A stretch of DNA of 64,000 nt from Dasypus novemcinctus (taxonomy: Eukaryota; Chordata; Mammalia; Cingulata; Dasypodidae): assembly GCF_030445035.2 (NCBI RefSeq), contig NC_080702.1, positions 25,245,652 through 25,309,651 of the forward strand, read 5' to 3'. Below, in pieces: positions 1-12,009 of this stretch (the first letter of the stretch is position 1; every line of letters starts with the position of its first letter). The translations under genes were made by a program, and so were the position numbers. A model generated the notes under the pieces. It saw nothing but the letters and a program-made list of their open reading frames with translations. It was not told the origin of the DNA and did no database searches.

Positions 1-649
1 TCTATTCAATATCTATTTCCCCCTCCCCTTGGGACCCTCAATCTTCATTTCTTGAGGAGAGCCATGTTCAGAGATACTTGCAACAGTGTTGAGGGCTTGA
101 CTTGTTCGACTGCCCTAATGCCCTTGGAGCCACTCTTTCTCTTGAGAGATACAGTTCCCTCTATTTGATGGCATAAGTCCTCTCCAGGATGAGGGTCTAC
201 CTTCACTCTCATTATATGGGTCTCTACCCAATGGTATAACCCACTCTGGCAAAATGAGCATTCAGACATTCCCTAGGAGTCTTCCTGCATCAGATTATCC
301 CCTTTGAGTATCTTAAACAGGTAACTTTCCCAATTATATTTTGAAAAGGTTTTCTCAGCATTTTACTTTCAACCAACACCTGACAATCTCCTATGTTCGT
401 ATGTTGCCCCTCCCTACCCCCAATATCTTGGGCAATATTCCCATCTGCCAATCCTGAGCCCCCTCAAACCCACATAGCCCCACACAAAGATAATCCTATG
501 CCCCCATTTTATCTCTCCTGTGCACATACTTACGGCCACCTTATCATAGATTTCGTCTATGTAGATGTCAGCTTACATCCTTCCTCTACCCCCCGATTTC
601 CTGTAAGTCTACCTTCCAGTCTCTAGCTCTCTGTGGCAGCTTGCTTATT
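1..649 (-). other. L1-A 3' UTR (proximal part)
   Basis: This is the ORF2-proximal 650 bp of the long L1 3' UTR. It aligns by eye with 11360-12009 and 34520-35173 (same strand) and with 26687-27340 inverted. The shared landmarks include a C-rich stretch after tatgttgccc, and actgccctaatgccct near 110-125. It has no coding content; the short frames in it are not conserved between copies. Confidence 0.85.
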
Positions 650-3600
650 TCATGTCTTTGAGGTCATGAAGTATTTGTCCTTCAATGCCTGGGTTGCTTC
701 ACTCAACATAAGGTTCTCAAGATTCATCCATGTTATAAAGCGCGTTTGTAGTGTATTTGTTCTTACAGCCGAGTAGTATTCCATTGTATGTATATACCAC
801 ATTTTATTGATCCACTCATCTGTTGATGGGCATTTTGGTTGATTCCAACTTTTGGCGATAGTGAACAATGCTGCTATGAACATTGGTGTGCATATATCGG
901 TTTGTGTCCTTGTTTTCAGTTCTGCTGGGTTATACCTAGCAGTAATATTGCTGGGTCATATGGCAAATCTTTGGTTAGTTTTTTGAGAAACCGCCAAACT
1001 GTCCTCCAGAATGGTTGCATCCTTCTGCATTCCCACCAGCAGTGGATGAGTGTTCCCCTTTCTTCACGTCCTCTCCAGGATTTGTATTCTTCTGTTTTTT
1101 CATAGCTGCCAATCTTATGGGAGTAAGATGGTATCTCACTGTAGTTTTGATTTGCATTTCCCTGATAGCTAGCGATTTGGAGCATTTGTTTATGTGCATT
1201 TTAGCCATTTGTATTTCTTCTTTGGAGAAGTATCTGTTTAAATCTTTTTCCCATTTTTTAAATGGGTCATTTATCTTTTTATTTTCAAGATATGGGAGTT
1301 CTTTATATATGCAAGTTATAAGGCTCTTATTGGATATATGGTTGCCAAATATTTTTTCCCATTGTGTAGGTTCCCTTTTTACTTTCTTGACAAAATCCTT
1401 TGAGATGTAGAAGGCTTTAATTTTGAGGAAGTCCCATTTATCTAGTTGTTCTTTTGCTGCTCATGCTTTTGGTGTGATGTTCATGAAGCCATTTCCTATT
1501 ACAAGGTCTTGTAGATGTTTCCCTACACTGCTTTCCAAGGTCTTTATGGTCTTGACTCTGATATTTAGGTCTTTGATCCATCTTGAGTTGATCTTTGTAT
1601 AAGGTGTGAGATGGTAATCCTCTTTCATTCTTCTACATATGGATATCCAGTTCTCCAGTCACCATTTGTTGAATAGGCCATTCTCTCCCAGTTGAGAGGG
1701 TTTGGTGGCTTTATCGAATATTATATGGCTATATATATGAGGTTCTATGTCAGTACTTTCAATTTGATTCCATTGGTCTGTGTGTCTGTCCTTATGCCAA
1801 TACCATGCTGTTTTCACTACTGGAGCTTTGTAGTATGTTTTGAAGTCGGGTAGTGTGACTCCTTCAATTTCGTTTTTCTTTTTCAATATATCTTTGGCTA
1901 TTCAGGGCCTCTTTCCTTTCCAGATAAATTTCATAGTTAGTTTTTCTAGTTCCTTAAAGAAGGTTGTGTTGATTTTTATTGGGATTGCATTGAATGTGTA
2001 GATCAGATTTGGTAGGATAGACATCTTAATAGTATTTATTCTTCCTATCCATGAACAGGGAATATTCTTCCATTTATTTAGGTCATCTTTGATTTCCTTG
2101 AACAGTCTTGTACAGTTCTCCGTGTATAAGTTTTTTACATCTTTAGTTAAATCTATTCCTAAATATTTGATCATTTCATTTACTATTGTGAATGGTATTT
2201 GTTTCTTGATTTCCTCCTGATCTTGCTCATTATTGGTGTACAGATATGCTATTGATTTTTGTGCATTGATCTTATAACCTGCGACTTTACTAAACTCATT
2301 TATGAGTTCTAGAAACTTTGTTGTATACCTCTCAGGGTTTTCTATGTATAGGATCATGTCATCTGCAAATAATGAAATTTTGACTTCTTCCTTTGCAATT
2401 TGAATGCCTTTTATATCTGGTTCTTGCCTCAGTGCTCGAGCAAGTACTTCTAAGACAATATTAAATAGAAGGGGAGACAGTGGGCATCCTTGTCTTGTTC
2501 CTGACTTTAGAGGGAAGGATTTTAGGATTTCTCCATTGTAAACGATGTTGGCTGTAGGTTTTTCATATATACTCTTTATCATGTTCAGAAAATTTCCTTG
2601 TATTCCGATCTTTTGAAGTGTTTTTATCTAGAAAGGGTGCAGTATTTTGTCAAATGCTTTTTCTGCATCTATAGATATAATCATGCAATTTTTTTTCCTT
2701 CAATCTGTTTATATTAATCTGTATTACATTGAGTGATTGTTTTATGTTGAAACATCCTTTCATACTTGGAATGAACCCCACTTGGTTGTGGTGTATAATT
2801 CATTTAATGTGTTGGTGAATATGGTTCCAAGTATTTTGTAAAGTATTTTTGCAGCTAGGTTCATTAGAGAAATTGGTCTGTAATTTTCCTTTCTTGTGTT
2901 GTCTTTGTTTGGCTTTGGTACCAGGGTAATGTTGGCATCATAGACGGAATTAGGCAATGTTCCTTCTGTTTCAATTTTTTGGAAGAGTTTCAGCAGGATT
3001 GGTGTTAGTTCTTTCCGGAATGTTTTGTAGAATTCACCAGTCAAGCCGTCTGGCCCTGGGCTCTTCTTAATTGGAAGGTTTTTAATGACTGATTCTATCT
3101 CTTTATTTGTGATTGGTTTGTTGACATCATCAATTTCTTCTTTCATCAATATGGGCTGCTTATGTGTTCCTAGGAATTTGTCCATTTCCTCTGAATCGTC
3201 ATTTTTGTTGGAATATAATTTTTCAAAGTATCCTCTTATGATAGTCTTTATTTCTGTGGAGTCAGTGGTAATATCTCCTTTCTCATTTCTTATTTTGTGT
3301 ATTTACATCTTCTCTCTTTTTTTCTTTGTTAGTCTTGCCAATGGTTTGTCAATTTTATTGATCTTCTCAAAAACCATCTCTTGGTTTTGTTTATCTTTTC
3401 AAGTGCTTTCTTATTTTCTATTTCATTTAGTTCAGTTCTTATCTTTGTTCTTTCTTTCTTTCTTCTTCCTGTGGGATTATTTCTTGTTTTTTTTTTCTAA
3501 TTCCTCCAAATGTGCAGGTAATTCTTCAATTTTTGCTATTTCTTCTTTTTTGATGTATGAATTTATGGCTATAAATTTCCCTCTCAGTACTGCTTTTCCT

Positions 3601-4468
3601 ACATCTCATAAATTTTGGTATGTTGTGTTATCATTATCATTTGTTTCAAGGTAGTCATTGATTTCTTTTGAGATTTCCTGTTTGACCCACTGTTTTTCTA
3701 AGAGTGTGCTGTTTAACTTCCATATCTTGGTGTGAAATCTGGCCTTCTGGCCCTTGCAGATTTCCAGCTTCACTCCACTGTGGTCAGAGAGATTATTTTG
3801 TATGATTTTGATCTTTCTGATTTCATTAAGCCTTTCTTTGTGGCCTAGTATATGGTCTATCTTGGAGAATCATCCATGTGCACTTGAGAAAAATGTATAT
3901 CCTGCTGTGTTTGGGAGTAATGATCTGCATATGTCTACTAGATCCATTTCCTCTAATATACTGTTCAATATTTTGTTTCTTTAGTGATTCTCTTTTGAGA
4001 TGTTCTGTCCAGAGTTGAGAGTGTTGTATTAAAATCCCCCACTATAATTGTAAAGGTATCTATTTTTTCACTTAGTTTTTCCAGTGTTTGCCTCACGTGT
4101 TTGGAGGCACCCTTGATAGAAGCATAAATATTTATAATTGTTTGTTCTTCTTGAAAGATTATCCATTTCACTCATATGTAGTATCATTCTTTGTCTCTTA
4201 GAATTGTTTCACATTTAAAGTCTATTTTGTCTGATATTAATATAGCTACTCCTGCCTTTTTTTGGTTATTGCTTGATTGTAAGATTGTTTTCCAACCATT
4301 CACTTTCAGCCTCCATGAGTCTCTAGGTCTAAGATATGTCTCTTGTAGACATCATAGAGATGGGTCACATTTTCTTATCCAATGTCCCATTCTGAATCTT
4401 TTGATAGGTGAGTTTAATCCGTTGACATTCAGTGTTATTACACTCAAGGAATTATTTATGTTAGCCAT
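650..4468 (-). pseudogene. L1-A ORF2 (endonuclease-reverse transcriptase), broken
   Basis: Decayed ORF2, about 1,270 codons if open, running from an ATG at 4468 to a stop at 650. In the family ORF2p nicks target DNA and copies L1 RNA into the site. The longest open pieces are 1902-2582 (226 aa) and 2760-3185 (141 aa). The first contains the RT palm, with [15 protein letters not shown] followed by [12 protein letters not shown] (the catalytic Asp pair lies near 2352-2370). The second contains [14 protein letters not shown] and the NYRPISLMN block. The C-terminal piece 650-883 ends with the INKMWYIHTMEYYSA motif typical of L1 ORF2 C-termini. The endonuclease part (about 3700-4468) is the most fragmented. 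Several frameshifts and stops separate the pieces. Confidence 0.92.
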
Positions 4469-4537
4469 ATTTTGATTAGACTTGTGTTTATCATATTTTG
4501 TTTTTTTGTTCTTCTCTTTTTGCCTTTTTTGTTGCTC

Positions 4538-5505
4538 TTACACTCTCCTCCAACTCTGCCTGTCCTGTTTTTTCCTTTCTTCCTGCAGAACTCCCTTTAG
4601 AATTTCTTGAAGGGGAGGCTTCTCGTTGGCATACTCTTTCAATTTCTGTTTATCTGCAAATATTTTGAACTCTCCATCATTTTTGAATGCTAGTTTAGCT
4701 GGATAGAGTATTCTTGGTTGGAAAATTTTTTCCTTTAATACCTTGACTATATCATACCACTGCCTTTTTGCCTCCATGGTTTCAGATGAGAAATCAGCAC
4801 TTACTCTTATGGAGCCTTCCTTGTATGTGATGGTTTTCTTTTCTCTTGCTGCTTTTAGAATTTTCTCTTTGTCTTGAGCGTTGGATAATTTGACAAGTAT
4901 ATGTCTTGGGGTGGTCCTGTTGGGGTTTATGATAATTGGGGTGCACTGTGCTTCTAGGATATGTACATCTGTCTCAGTAGATTTGGGAAGTTTTCAGCCA
5001 TTATTTCCTGCAACACTCCTTCTGACCCCTTTCCCTTCTCTTCTCCTTCTGGGATGCCTATAATATGTATGTTTGTGCATTTTGCATTGTCATGCAGGTC
5101 CCTAAGTCCTAGATAGATTTTTTCTATCTTTTTATCGATCAATTTTACTATCTGTTTAATTTCCAATGTATTGTCTTCCACATCACTAATTCTCTGCTCT
5201 GCCTCGTCTAATCTACTGTTATTTGCTGCAAGTGTATTTTTGATTTCTTGAACTGTGGTGTTCATTCCCATCATATCTGTTATCTTTTTGCATATGTCTG
5301 TAATTTCCCCTCCAAGTATTGTCTTCATATTATTAACCTCTTCCTTTACTTCATTAAATTTGTCTGGGATATATGTTCTTAGATCTTTAATTATTTGTGC
5401 AAAGTTCTGCTCCCCATCCTGGTTTTTAGTTAGATGATTGGATTCAGCCATGTTTTCCTGATTACTGGTTTGGTTTGTAGATTTTTGTTCCTGTCTGGTC
5501 ATCAT
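4538..5505 (-). pseudogene. L1-A ORF1 (RNA-binding chaperone), frameshifted
   Basis: ORF1 homologue of about 322 codons, starting MMTRQEQ at 5505 and ending at 4538. The family protein is a trimeric RNA-binding nucleic-acid chaperone. The N-terminal piece (4954-5505) shows a Gln/Asn-rich start, a long coiled coil with heptad-like Leu/Ile/Val spacing (EVKEEVNNMKTI and on), and the start of the RRM-like fold (NIHIIGIPEGEE). The C-terminal piece (4538-4777) has RRQWYDI-like sequence and ends LQEILKGVLQEERKK. A frameshift near 4950 and further damage between 4780 and 4950 separate them. ORF2 begins about 70 bp downstream, the usual L1 spacing. Confidence 0.92.
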
Positions 5506-7379
5506 TTTATCTTGACAGGTTTAATCAGTTCCTTAGCTTCTTTGTCTAGTCTTGGGGATTAATTAGCTGTTGTTTTTGCTAAGTGTTATATCTTCTCTTT
5601 GTCACTTTGTTCTTCTTATTCTAATTTCTTATTGCTGGCTGAGTTCACTTTGAAGGAAATTATTAGTGCCAGGGAAAGGCAATTGTGTAAGCAAGGAAAA
5701 TGTGTAAAGTAATATTGATAATAAATGTTAACAGAGCAACAATATGAGATCTGGGTGGATGGATATTAGATTCATGTAAGTTGTGTCAAGTTATAGCAGT
5801 AGGTAGAGTACCTATAATGAGGTAGTTGACTGAATATGGGAGGACTATGGTATGAATTTAAAAGCTAGTGTTTTCATGAGAGAGGGAAAGAGAAAGAAAG
5901 GGAATACTTTCAAGAGTGGATAAAAGACAGAAAACAAAACAAAGGTATTAGAAATTAAGAGTTAGACACTTTGGGGATCAAAGAAAGGGAGGTGGAATAT
6001 AGGAGAGACAGTAGATGATGGAGGATATCAAGATGTAGTGGAAAGGGGATAGTGTACGTAGCCAAAATCAATTCACACAGAAATGAGGTAACAGAGGATG
6101 AGGAAACCCAGCAAATGTGGCACCCTGCAGCACCTGTTGTATAATTAAGATAAAACAAAATAAAAAAAAAATGAGGGGCCAGAGAGAAAAAAACAAAAGA
6201 CTTGTCGGGTACAATGGGAGAAAATACTAGGAGATAATGCATTGTAGCTATCAGGACAATGAAAAATAAAAAATAAAATAAAATAAAAAACAAAACAAAG
6301 AATAAACACAAATGTTGAGGGCTAGGACATTCAAGGACCTCAGATGGACTTCAGGGCATGATGGATTCAGGAATGGAAAGTCTGTTATATTGCAGACTCA
6401 AGAGGTGTGAGTCTCTGGGGTGTGGGCCACCAGGGTTTAGGGGACTCAGAACTGGCAACCTCAAATCTGGTTAACAGGGAGCCTGGGAGCACCGCAGTGT
6501 AGCACAGCCTTCAGGGATCCCTGCAGTTGGGTGCCAGCCCTATGGGGGAGGTCACATCTGCAAACTCTGACCTATGTGTCAGAACCCCATAATTCACCCT
6601 CTCACTCATGTCTCTTCTGTGGCTTTACCACCAATTCGACTTCAGGACACCTCCTGCCCTGTAAGCCCCTGAAAGGGCCACCTGGGGGCGTCTCTACACT
6701 GCAGCCAATTTAATGATGCTGCAGATCAGTAGCCAGGCCCAGGGGGAGGGGCTGCAGCTAGAAACACCAATATCAGAGTCCGAAATCAAAATTCTCATGC
6801 TTCGCAAAATATTCCCCTAATCGGCTTCCAGACGTCTCCCACCCTGCCAGTCCCTGAAACAGCATTCTGGTGATGTCTCTTTATTGCGAGCAATTTAAGT
6901 CCACTACAGATCGGCAGCCGGCCTTGGGGGGGGCGGGGCTCTAGCCAGAAGCCCTATTATTTGTGTCCGCAATCAAAAATTCCCTGCCTCACAATAAAAC
7001 TCCCGTTTGTCTCCCCAAATTGGCCTGTGAAGGCCTCCTGCCCTGTTAGCCCTCCAATAGCCTGCTCAGGGCTTATGAATTCCCCAGTACTGCAGAGCCT
7101 ACAGAAACCACTGCCCCGGAGCCAGTGCTGTGGCCCCACCCACCCCAGGAGGGAGTGTCCCATGCACAGCCCCCATGTCCATGTAATAGAGCCTCAATTT
7201 TATCTTATACACAAATTTTCTCTGTTACCTTCCCACTAAATTGATGTCCAGACACCTCCTGCCCTGCAAAATCCTGAAACAGCCTGGCCCCAAAGAATTT
7301 CCAACACTGCCCAGCTGCTTCTTTGCAGGAGAAAATATCAAGCTCACTCACTCAGCCACCATCTTGCCCCACCCTCCCA
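5506..7379 (-). promoter_or_regulatory. L1-A 5' UTR with tandem monomer-like units
   Basis: This 1.9-kb 5' UTR should hold the sense L1 promoter. From the element's start (7379) it has about 850 bp of GC-rich DNA with four degenerate repeats. Each is marked by a cctcc(t/c)gccctg-like core (near 6650, 6836, 7035 and 7256), giving spacings of about 185-221 bp. It is followed by a unique block (about 6330-6530), an A/G-rich (plus-strand) tract at 6150-6310, and the ORF1-proximal region. The monomer reading comes from visible repetition; promoter activity is inferred from the L1 family. Confidence 0.7.
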
Positions 7380-8690
7380 GAATCCTCTCTTAATCTCTGA
7401 TACTTGTCATTCTGAATAATAGGTATTTCCAGATAGATCTACTTGGATTTATTCTATTTGGGGAGTGTTCTTCTCCTTAGATATTTATATTTATGTCTTT
7501 CACAAGGGCTAGGAAGTTTTCAGTCATTATTTCCTCAAATATTCTTTGTGCCAATTTTCCATTCTCTACTCCTTCTGGGAAACCAATAACACACATGTTT
7601 GTGCATTTCACTTTGTCATTTAATTCCCTGAATCCATATTCCATTTTTTCCATTCTCTTCTCTTTCTGTTCTCTTGTCTTTTCCAGTCAGGTGTTCTGAC
7701 ATTGAAATAACATATTCTGTCTTTGAGCAATTCATATCTGCTCTAATGTGCCTGTAATGTATTGTTAATCTCATCTGTCTTATCTTTCATTTCCATAAGG
7801 TCTATTAGTTTCTTTACAGACTTTAAATTGTACTTTATACTCACCCAGAGTCTCAATATACTTTTTAGTTATATTTTCTTTCAATTCTTTGAATTGATTT
7901 AGGAGAAATGTGATTAATTGCTTTAAATTCTTTATCTCTTCAGGATATCTAGATGGTTCTTTTGGCTAGGTCATCTCTTCCTGTTTCTTAGTATGGCTTG
8001 TAATTTTTTGCTGATGTCTAGGCATCAGAATATGTGGTGAATTTACTCTGATGCCCAATTTTTCTCTCTTGCCTATTTTTTTCACAGATCTTCTTGGATA
8101 TTAGGTTTGACATATTCTAAATCTTTAAAATTCCCCAGCTTAAGTTATCAAAATCAGGTAAAGGACTCAAAGAGGTCACAGGTTTACTCCCCAGATTTAG
8201 AGAACAGAGAGCCCAAAAGCCATTTTTAATCCTGCAAATTCCCGACTGGCCAGCAGAGGTAACTCATCATTGCAACTTTCTAAAGACAGGAAATCTCCAT
8301 TTTCCTTTTTTTGGTCAGGCCAGAACCAAGATTCAAAGCAAATTCTGCTGGCTAATTTCACTAAAGAAAAGCCTCCTGGGTTCCCTTCCCTTTTCCCTTG
8401 TAACAACTAACAGGTAGAAAAATGTCTGTTTCCCTCTCACTCAGCTGCAGATTGGCAAGGGTTTTACCCTAGTTTAATATCTTGGGGTGGGGCAGGGAGC
8501 ATGTTTGTTATTTGGGTTTTTCATCTGTCTGTCCCTCACTCTCCTGGGAGTTGTGAAGCACTGTCCTTGCTTGGTGAACCCCAAATCATGTCCCACAGAC
8601 AACTTTTGCTCTTTCTCCATGGTTTTTGTGAGCTGAGATCTACCAGCCTAATCTGATGCCATCTTCCCATAGTTTCTCCCAACCTTCCTT
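7380..8690 (-). mobile_element. Old L1M/HAL1-type fragment (5' UTR and ORF1 region)
   Basis: Diverged minus-strand fragment. The stretch near 7490-7640 carries the ORF1 RRM-region signature seen in other L1 copies on the minus strand (ggaagttttcagtcattatt, then an acacacatgtttgtgcat-like block). The element's start lies near 8660-8690, where the complement reads GGGAAGATGGCATCAGA, a typical L1/HAL1 5' start. Between them (8110-8650) is a 5' UTR-like stretch without coding capacity. It is clearly older than its neighbours. HAL1 and L1M cannot be separated without a library comparison. Small frames at 8197-8406 and 8536-8721 are not convincing genes. Confidence 0.6.
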
Positions 8691-8699
8691 TAGTTTGGT

Positions 8700-9229
8700 C
8701 TTCTTTCATGTATTTTAACAATGATTTGTAGCTTTCTGTGTATACACACTTTGTATCCCTTGGTTATGTTCCTAAATAGTTGATTATTTCAGTTACTTTT
8801 TAAATATGATTTTTGTCTTGATATCTTCTTGTAATTTTTCATTGCTTATTATATAAAAAATACTGTTTTGGGGTGTTGTTCTTATGCCCCAGTACTTTTC
8901 TGATTTCATTTAACTCTAAGAGATTTGTTGTAGATTTTTCAGGAATTTTTTTATATACAATTATGTCATCCTCAAATAAGGAAAAATATAATTATTTATT
9001 TTAAAGTCAAGTGACTATTATCTTTCTGTCAATACAAATTCCTCTGGAAAGAACTTCTTGTACAATGAATAATAGAAGTGACAATGGGCAAAATCATTTT
9101 GTTCCGGAAAGTACAGAGAAAGCTTTCTTATCCCATTAAGTATGATGTTAGGTGAGGTTTCTCACAGATGCCCTTTATCATATGGAGGAAGCTTCATTCT
9201 TTTCATAGTTGTATAGCTGTTTTTTTTAA
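8700..9229 (-). mobile_element. Older L1-H ORF2 fragment, left part
   Basis: Diverged ORF2 sequence on the minus strand, spanning the RT palm: tcatcctcaaataa near 8968 is the complement of the F-A-D-D region, and tgacaatgggcaaaatcat near 9079 is the complement of the QGCPLSP region. It stops at 9229, where L1-B begins, and resumes at 18906 in phase with the same motif order. L1-B therefore landed inside this ORF2. No open frame survives. Confidence 0.75.
9215..9229. repeat. Target-site duplication of L1-B, left copy
   Basis: agctgttttttttaa at 9215-9229 matches aggtgttttgtttaa at 18906-18920 at 13 of 15 positions. The two copies flank L1-B. Removing L1-B and one copy leaves a continuous older L1 ORF2, which supports the call. 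Confidence 0.6.
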
Positions 9230-12009
9230 TTTGTTTTTTTATTTTTAATTTTTAATTCATTTTTTAAAAAAATATTACATTCAAAAAATATGATGTCCCA
9301 TTCAACCCCACCGCCCCCACCCCCCACTCCCCCCACAGCAACACTCTCTCCCATCATCATGACACATCCATTGCACCTGGTAAGTACATCTCTGGGCATT
9401 GCTGTACCCCGTAGTCAATGGTCAATGTCATAGCCAACATTCTCCCATGTTCCATCCAGTGGGCCCTGGGGGGATCTACAATGTCCCATAGTTGTACATG
9501 AAGCACCACCCAGGACAACTCCAAGTCCTGAAAACGCCTGCCCATCTCATCTCTTCCTCCCATTCCCTGCAACCAGCAGCCACCACCATGGCCACCCTTT
9601 GCACACCAATGTCACATTTTCTCTGTGGATATTGGATTGGTTGTGTCCATTGCACATCTATGTCAAGTGGGGGCTTAGATTCCACATGGATACTGGATGC
9701 AATCCTCCTGCTTTCAGTTGTAGGCACTCTAGGCTCCATGGTGTGGTGGTTGACATTCTTCAACTCCATGTTAGCTGAATGCGGTAAGTCCAATAAATCA
9801 GAGTGTAGGAGCTAAAGTCTGTTGAGGCTCAGGGCCTGGCTATCATATTGTCAGTCCAGAAATTCAAATCCCCTAAATATATCTTAAACCCCAATACCAA
9901 CTACAATTCCGCTAAAGTAGCATGAAAGTCTTGTGAAAAGAGATCCCATCTGAGTCCAGTTCCATCACACAGAAACACCAGCTCCAAAGAAGGGCCATCT
10001 GACATGGCAGTGAACACCATCTGCCATGACCATAGAACCCGTGGGTCTCTTTATCCCTCAAAAGAACCAATACCTGGGGTTGTATCTACTTTATCTGTCT
10101 CTGAGACTCTGCTCAGGTGTGCATAAGGGCAATCCTTCTGACAAGCTCCAGACACTTTTTTAGAGACTTGTAGCCATATAAACTCATTTCTCCTTTCCAT
10201 TTCCCTCTTACAGTAAGAGAAACAGCATTTTAAAGTCGTGTTATTATATGTAGACAGGGATATTCTGCTGATCCGCATTGAACCTTTAATTCAAGGTCAT
10301 TTTCTAGTTGCATCTTCAGCTGGTATTTGGTAGTGATCCCTCGGTGCCAGGGAGGCTCATCCCCAGGGGTCATGTCCCATGCTGGGGGGAATGCACTGCA
10401 TCTACATGCTGAGTTTGGCTTCGAGACTGGCCACATTTGAGTAACATGAAGGCTGTCAGGAGGAAACTCCCAGGCACAATGCTGCTCTAGGCCTTGTTCT
10501 TATTGCAGGCGTATAGGCTCATAAGTATAGTCATTAGTATCAGGAGCCCACTGTTGGACCCTCATTCCTTCCTGGTTCATACCATTGCACCTGGGGGACT
10601 GCCGCTGCTCTCCTCGGGACCTCGACAGAGCCCCCCCGGCCAGGAACCCAGTACCCCCCAGCTGTTGTTTTTAATTGTTTCCACTATGAGTATATCTAAA
10701 CATTACCATGCACCCTGGACATATGCCCTGTATAACTCTCTGTCAAACATATATAGCCTGTCAATAACATCCCATACCAGTATTCCTCTGCCGCCATTGT
10801 TGAACCACTCTGTGATCCAAAACTTCCTGTAAAGTGAATCCCAATATAATTTCAGGTTCCCTTACTAGTAAAATAGAATATAGCAATGAGTTTAAAGGTT
10901 AAATCTAGAGTACATATTGATTTGGAAAACTTTCTACATCCTATCTTTTTCTTTTCTTTTTCCTAATTATTGAGCTTCTCTTCACAAGAGTCTTAGAACA
11001 CAATAATTCATATATACAATATACATTACTCCCACACATCCACCATAAAACCTTTTCCCTTCCACAGCAATAATCTTTTAACTTATTCATATCATATTTA
11101 CTGAAACTGATGTACAGACTCCGAAACAAGAGCTTTCAAACAAGGTGACATCTGTGTTTACATTGTGGTCCATACATTAGGATATACAGTTTTCTAAATT
11201 TTTTAGTTATCCTATGTTTTACATTATGATTTACATTGTTAGTCTGTCGTCCCCTATATGTTTTTGGTGTAATATTACATGTTTTATATTCATCTTCGTG
11301 TACTCTTGCAAAACTCCTCTCTTGCCCCCACACTTACCTTGGTTCCATCCATTCAACATCCATTTTCCCCTTCCTCTTGAGGCCCACAGCGACAGCCAAT
11401 CTCCATTTCCCAAGGAGCCACATCCAGAGATACTTGCAACAGTGTTCAGGGCCTGACTTGCTCAACTGCCCTAATGCCCTGGGAGCCACCCTTTCTCTCG
11501 AGAGATACAGTTCTCTCTATTTGATGGCATTAGTCCTCCCCAGGATATGGGTCAAACCCAACTCTCACTTCTTGGGTATCTACCCAATGGTACAACCCAT
11601 CCTGGCGAAATGAGCATTCAGACATTCCCCAGGAGTCCATCCCGCATCAGACCATCCCCTCCGATCATCCTAAACAGGTAACCCTCCTAATTATATTTTG
11701 ATATGATTTTCTTAGCATTTTACTCTCAACCAACACCTGACACTCTCCTATGTTCATATGTTGCCCCTCCCTCCCCCCAATTTTGTGGGCAAATTTACCC
11801 ATCCATCCATCCCTAGCCCACCTCAAACCCACAAAGCCCCACCCAAAGACAACCCCTTGCCCCCATTTTATCTCTTCTTTGTGCTCATACTTACCACCAG
11901 CTCATCATAGATTCCCCCCCTGCAGACGTTGGCTCACATCCTTCCTCCACCCCCGACTTCCTGTAAGCCTATCTTCCAGTCTCTACCTCTCTGAGGCAGC
12001 TTGCTTATT
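9230..12009 (-). other. L1-B 3' UTR and poly(A) tail
   Basis: This 2.8-kb stretch lies between the ORF2 stop (12010) and the tail. It contains no conserved frame. Its order matches 26687-29540 (inverted) and 32334-35173 (same strand) throughout. The terminal C-rich block at 9306-9336 is a G-rich tract in element sense, ending about 40 bp before the poly(A) tail. The T-rich block near 10950 and the block near 10380 (catgtcccatgctggggg) are landmarks found in all long copies. Confidence 0.88.

Larger units (their letters stand above)
1..7379 (-). mobile_element. L1-A, LINE-1, 3' end beyond window
   Basis: Minus-strand L1 read from its 5' end near 7379 (CAAGATGG-type start, seen as the complement of ccatcttg at 7358-7365) down to base 1. 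In element order it has a GC-rich 5' UTR with monomers, a polypyrimidine stretch, ORF1, a short spacer, ORF2, and about 650 bp of the 3' UTR before the window edge. The same order is seen in the minus-strand copies at 9230-18905 and 32334-41780 and in the plus-strand copy at 20606-29560. Both reading frames are broken, so it is dead for autonomous movement. The 5' end looks complete. The 3' end and target duplication cannot be seen. Confidence 0.93.

Noticed and set aside
6960..7239. Overlapping frames in GC-rich DNA, possibly a CpG-island gene.
   Set aside because: The GC-rich DNA is the L1 5' UTR monomer zone, repeated at 18130-18905 and 41270-41780 without a conserved frame.
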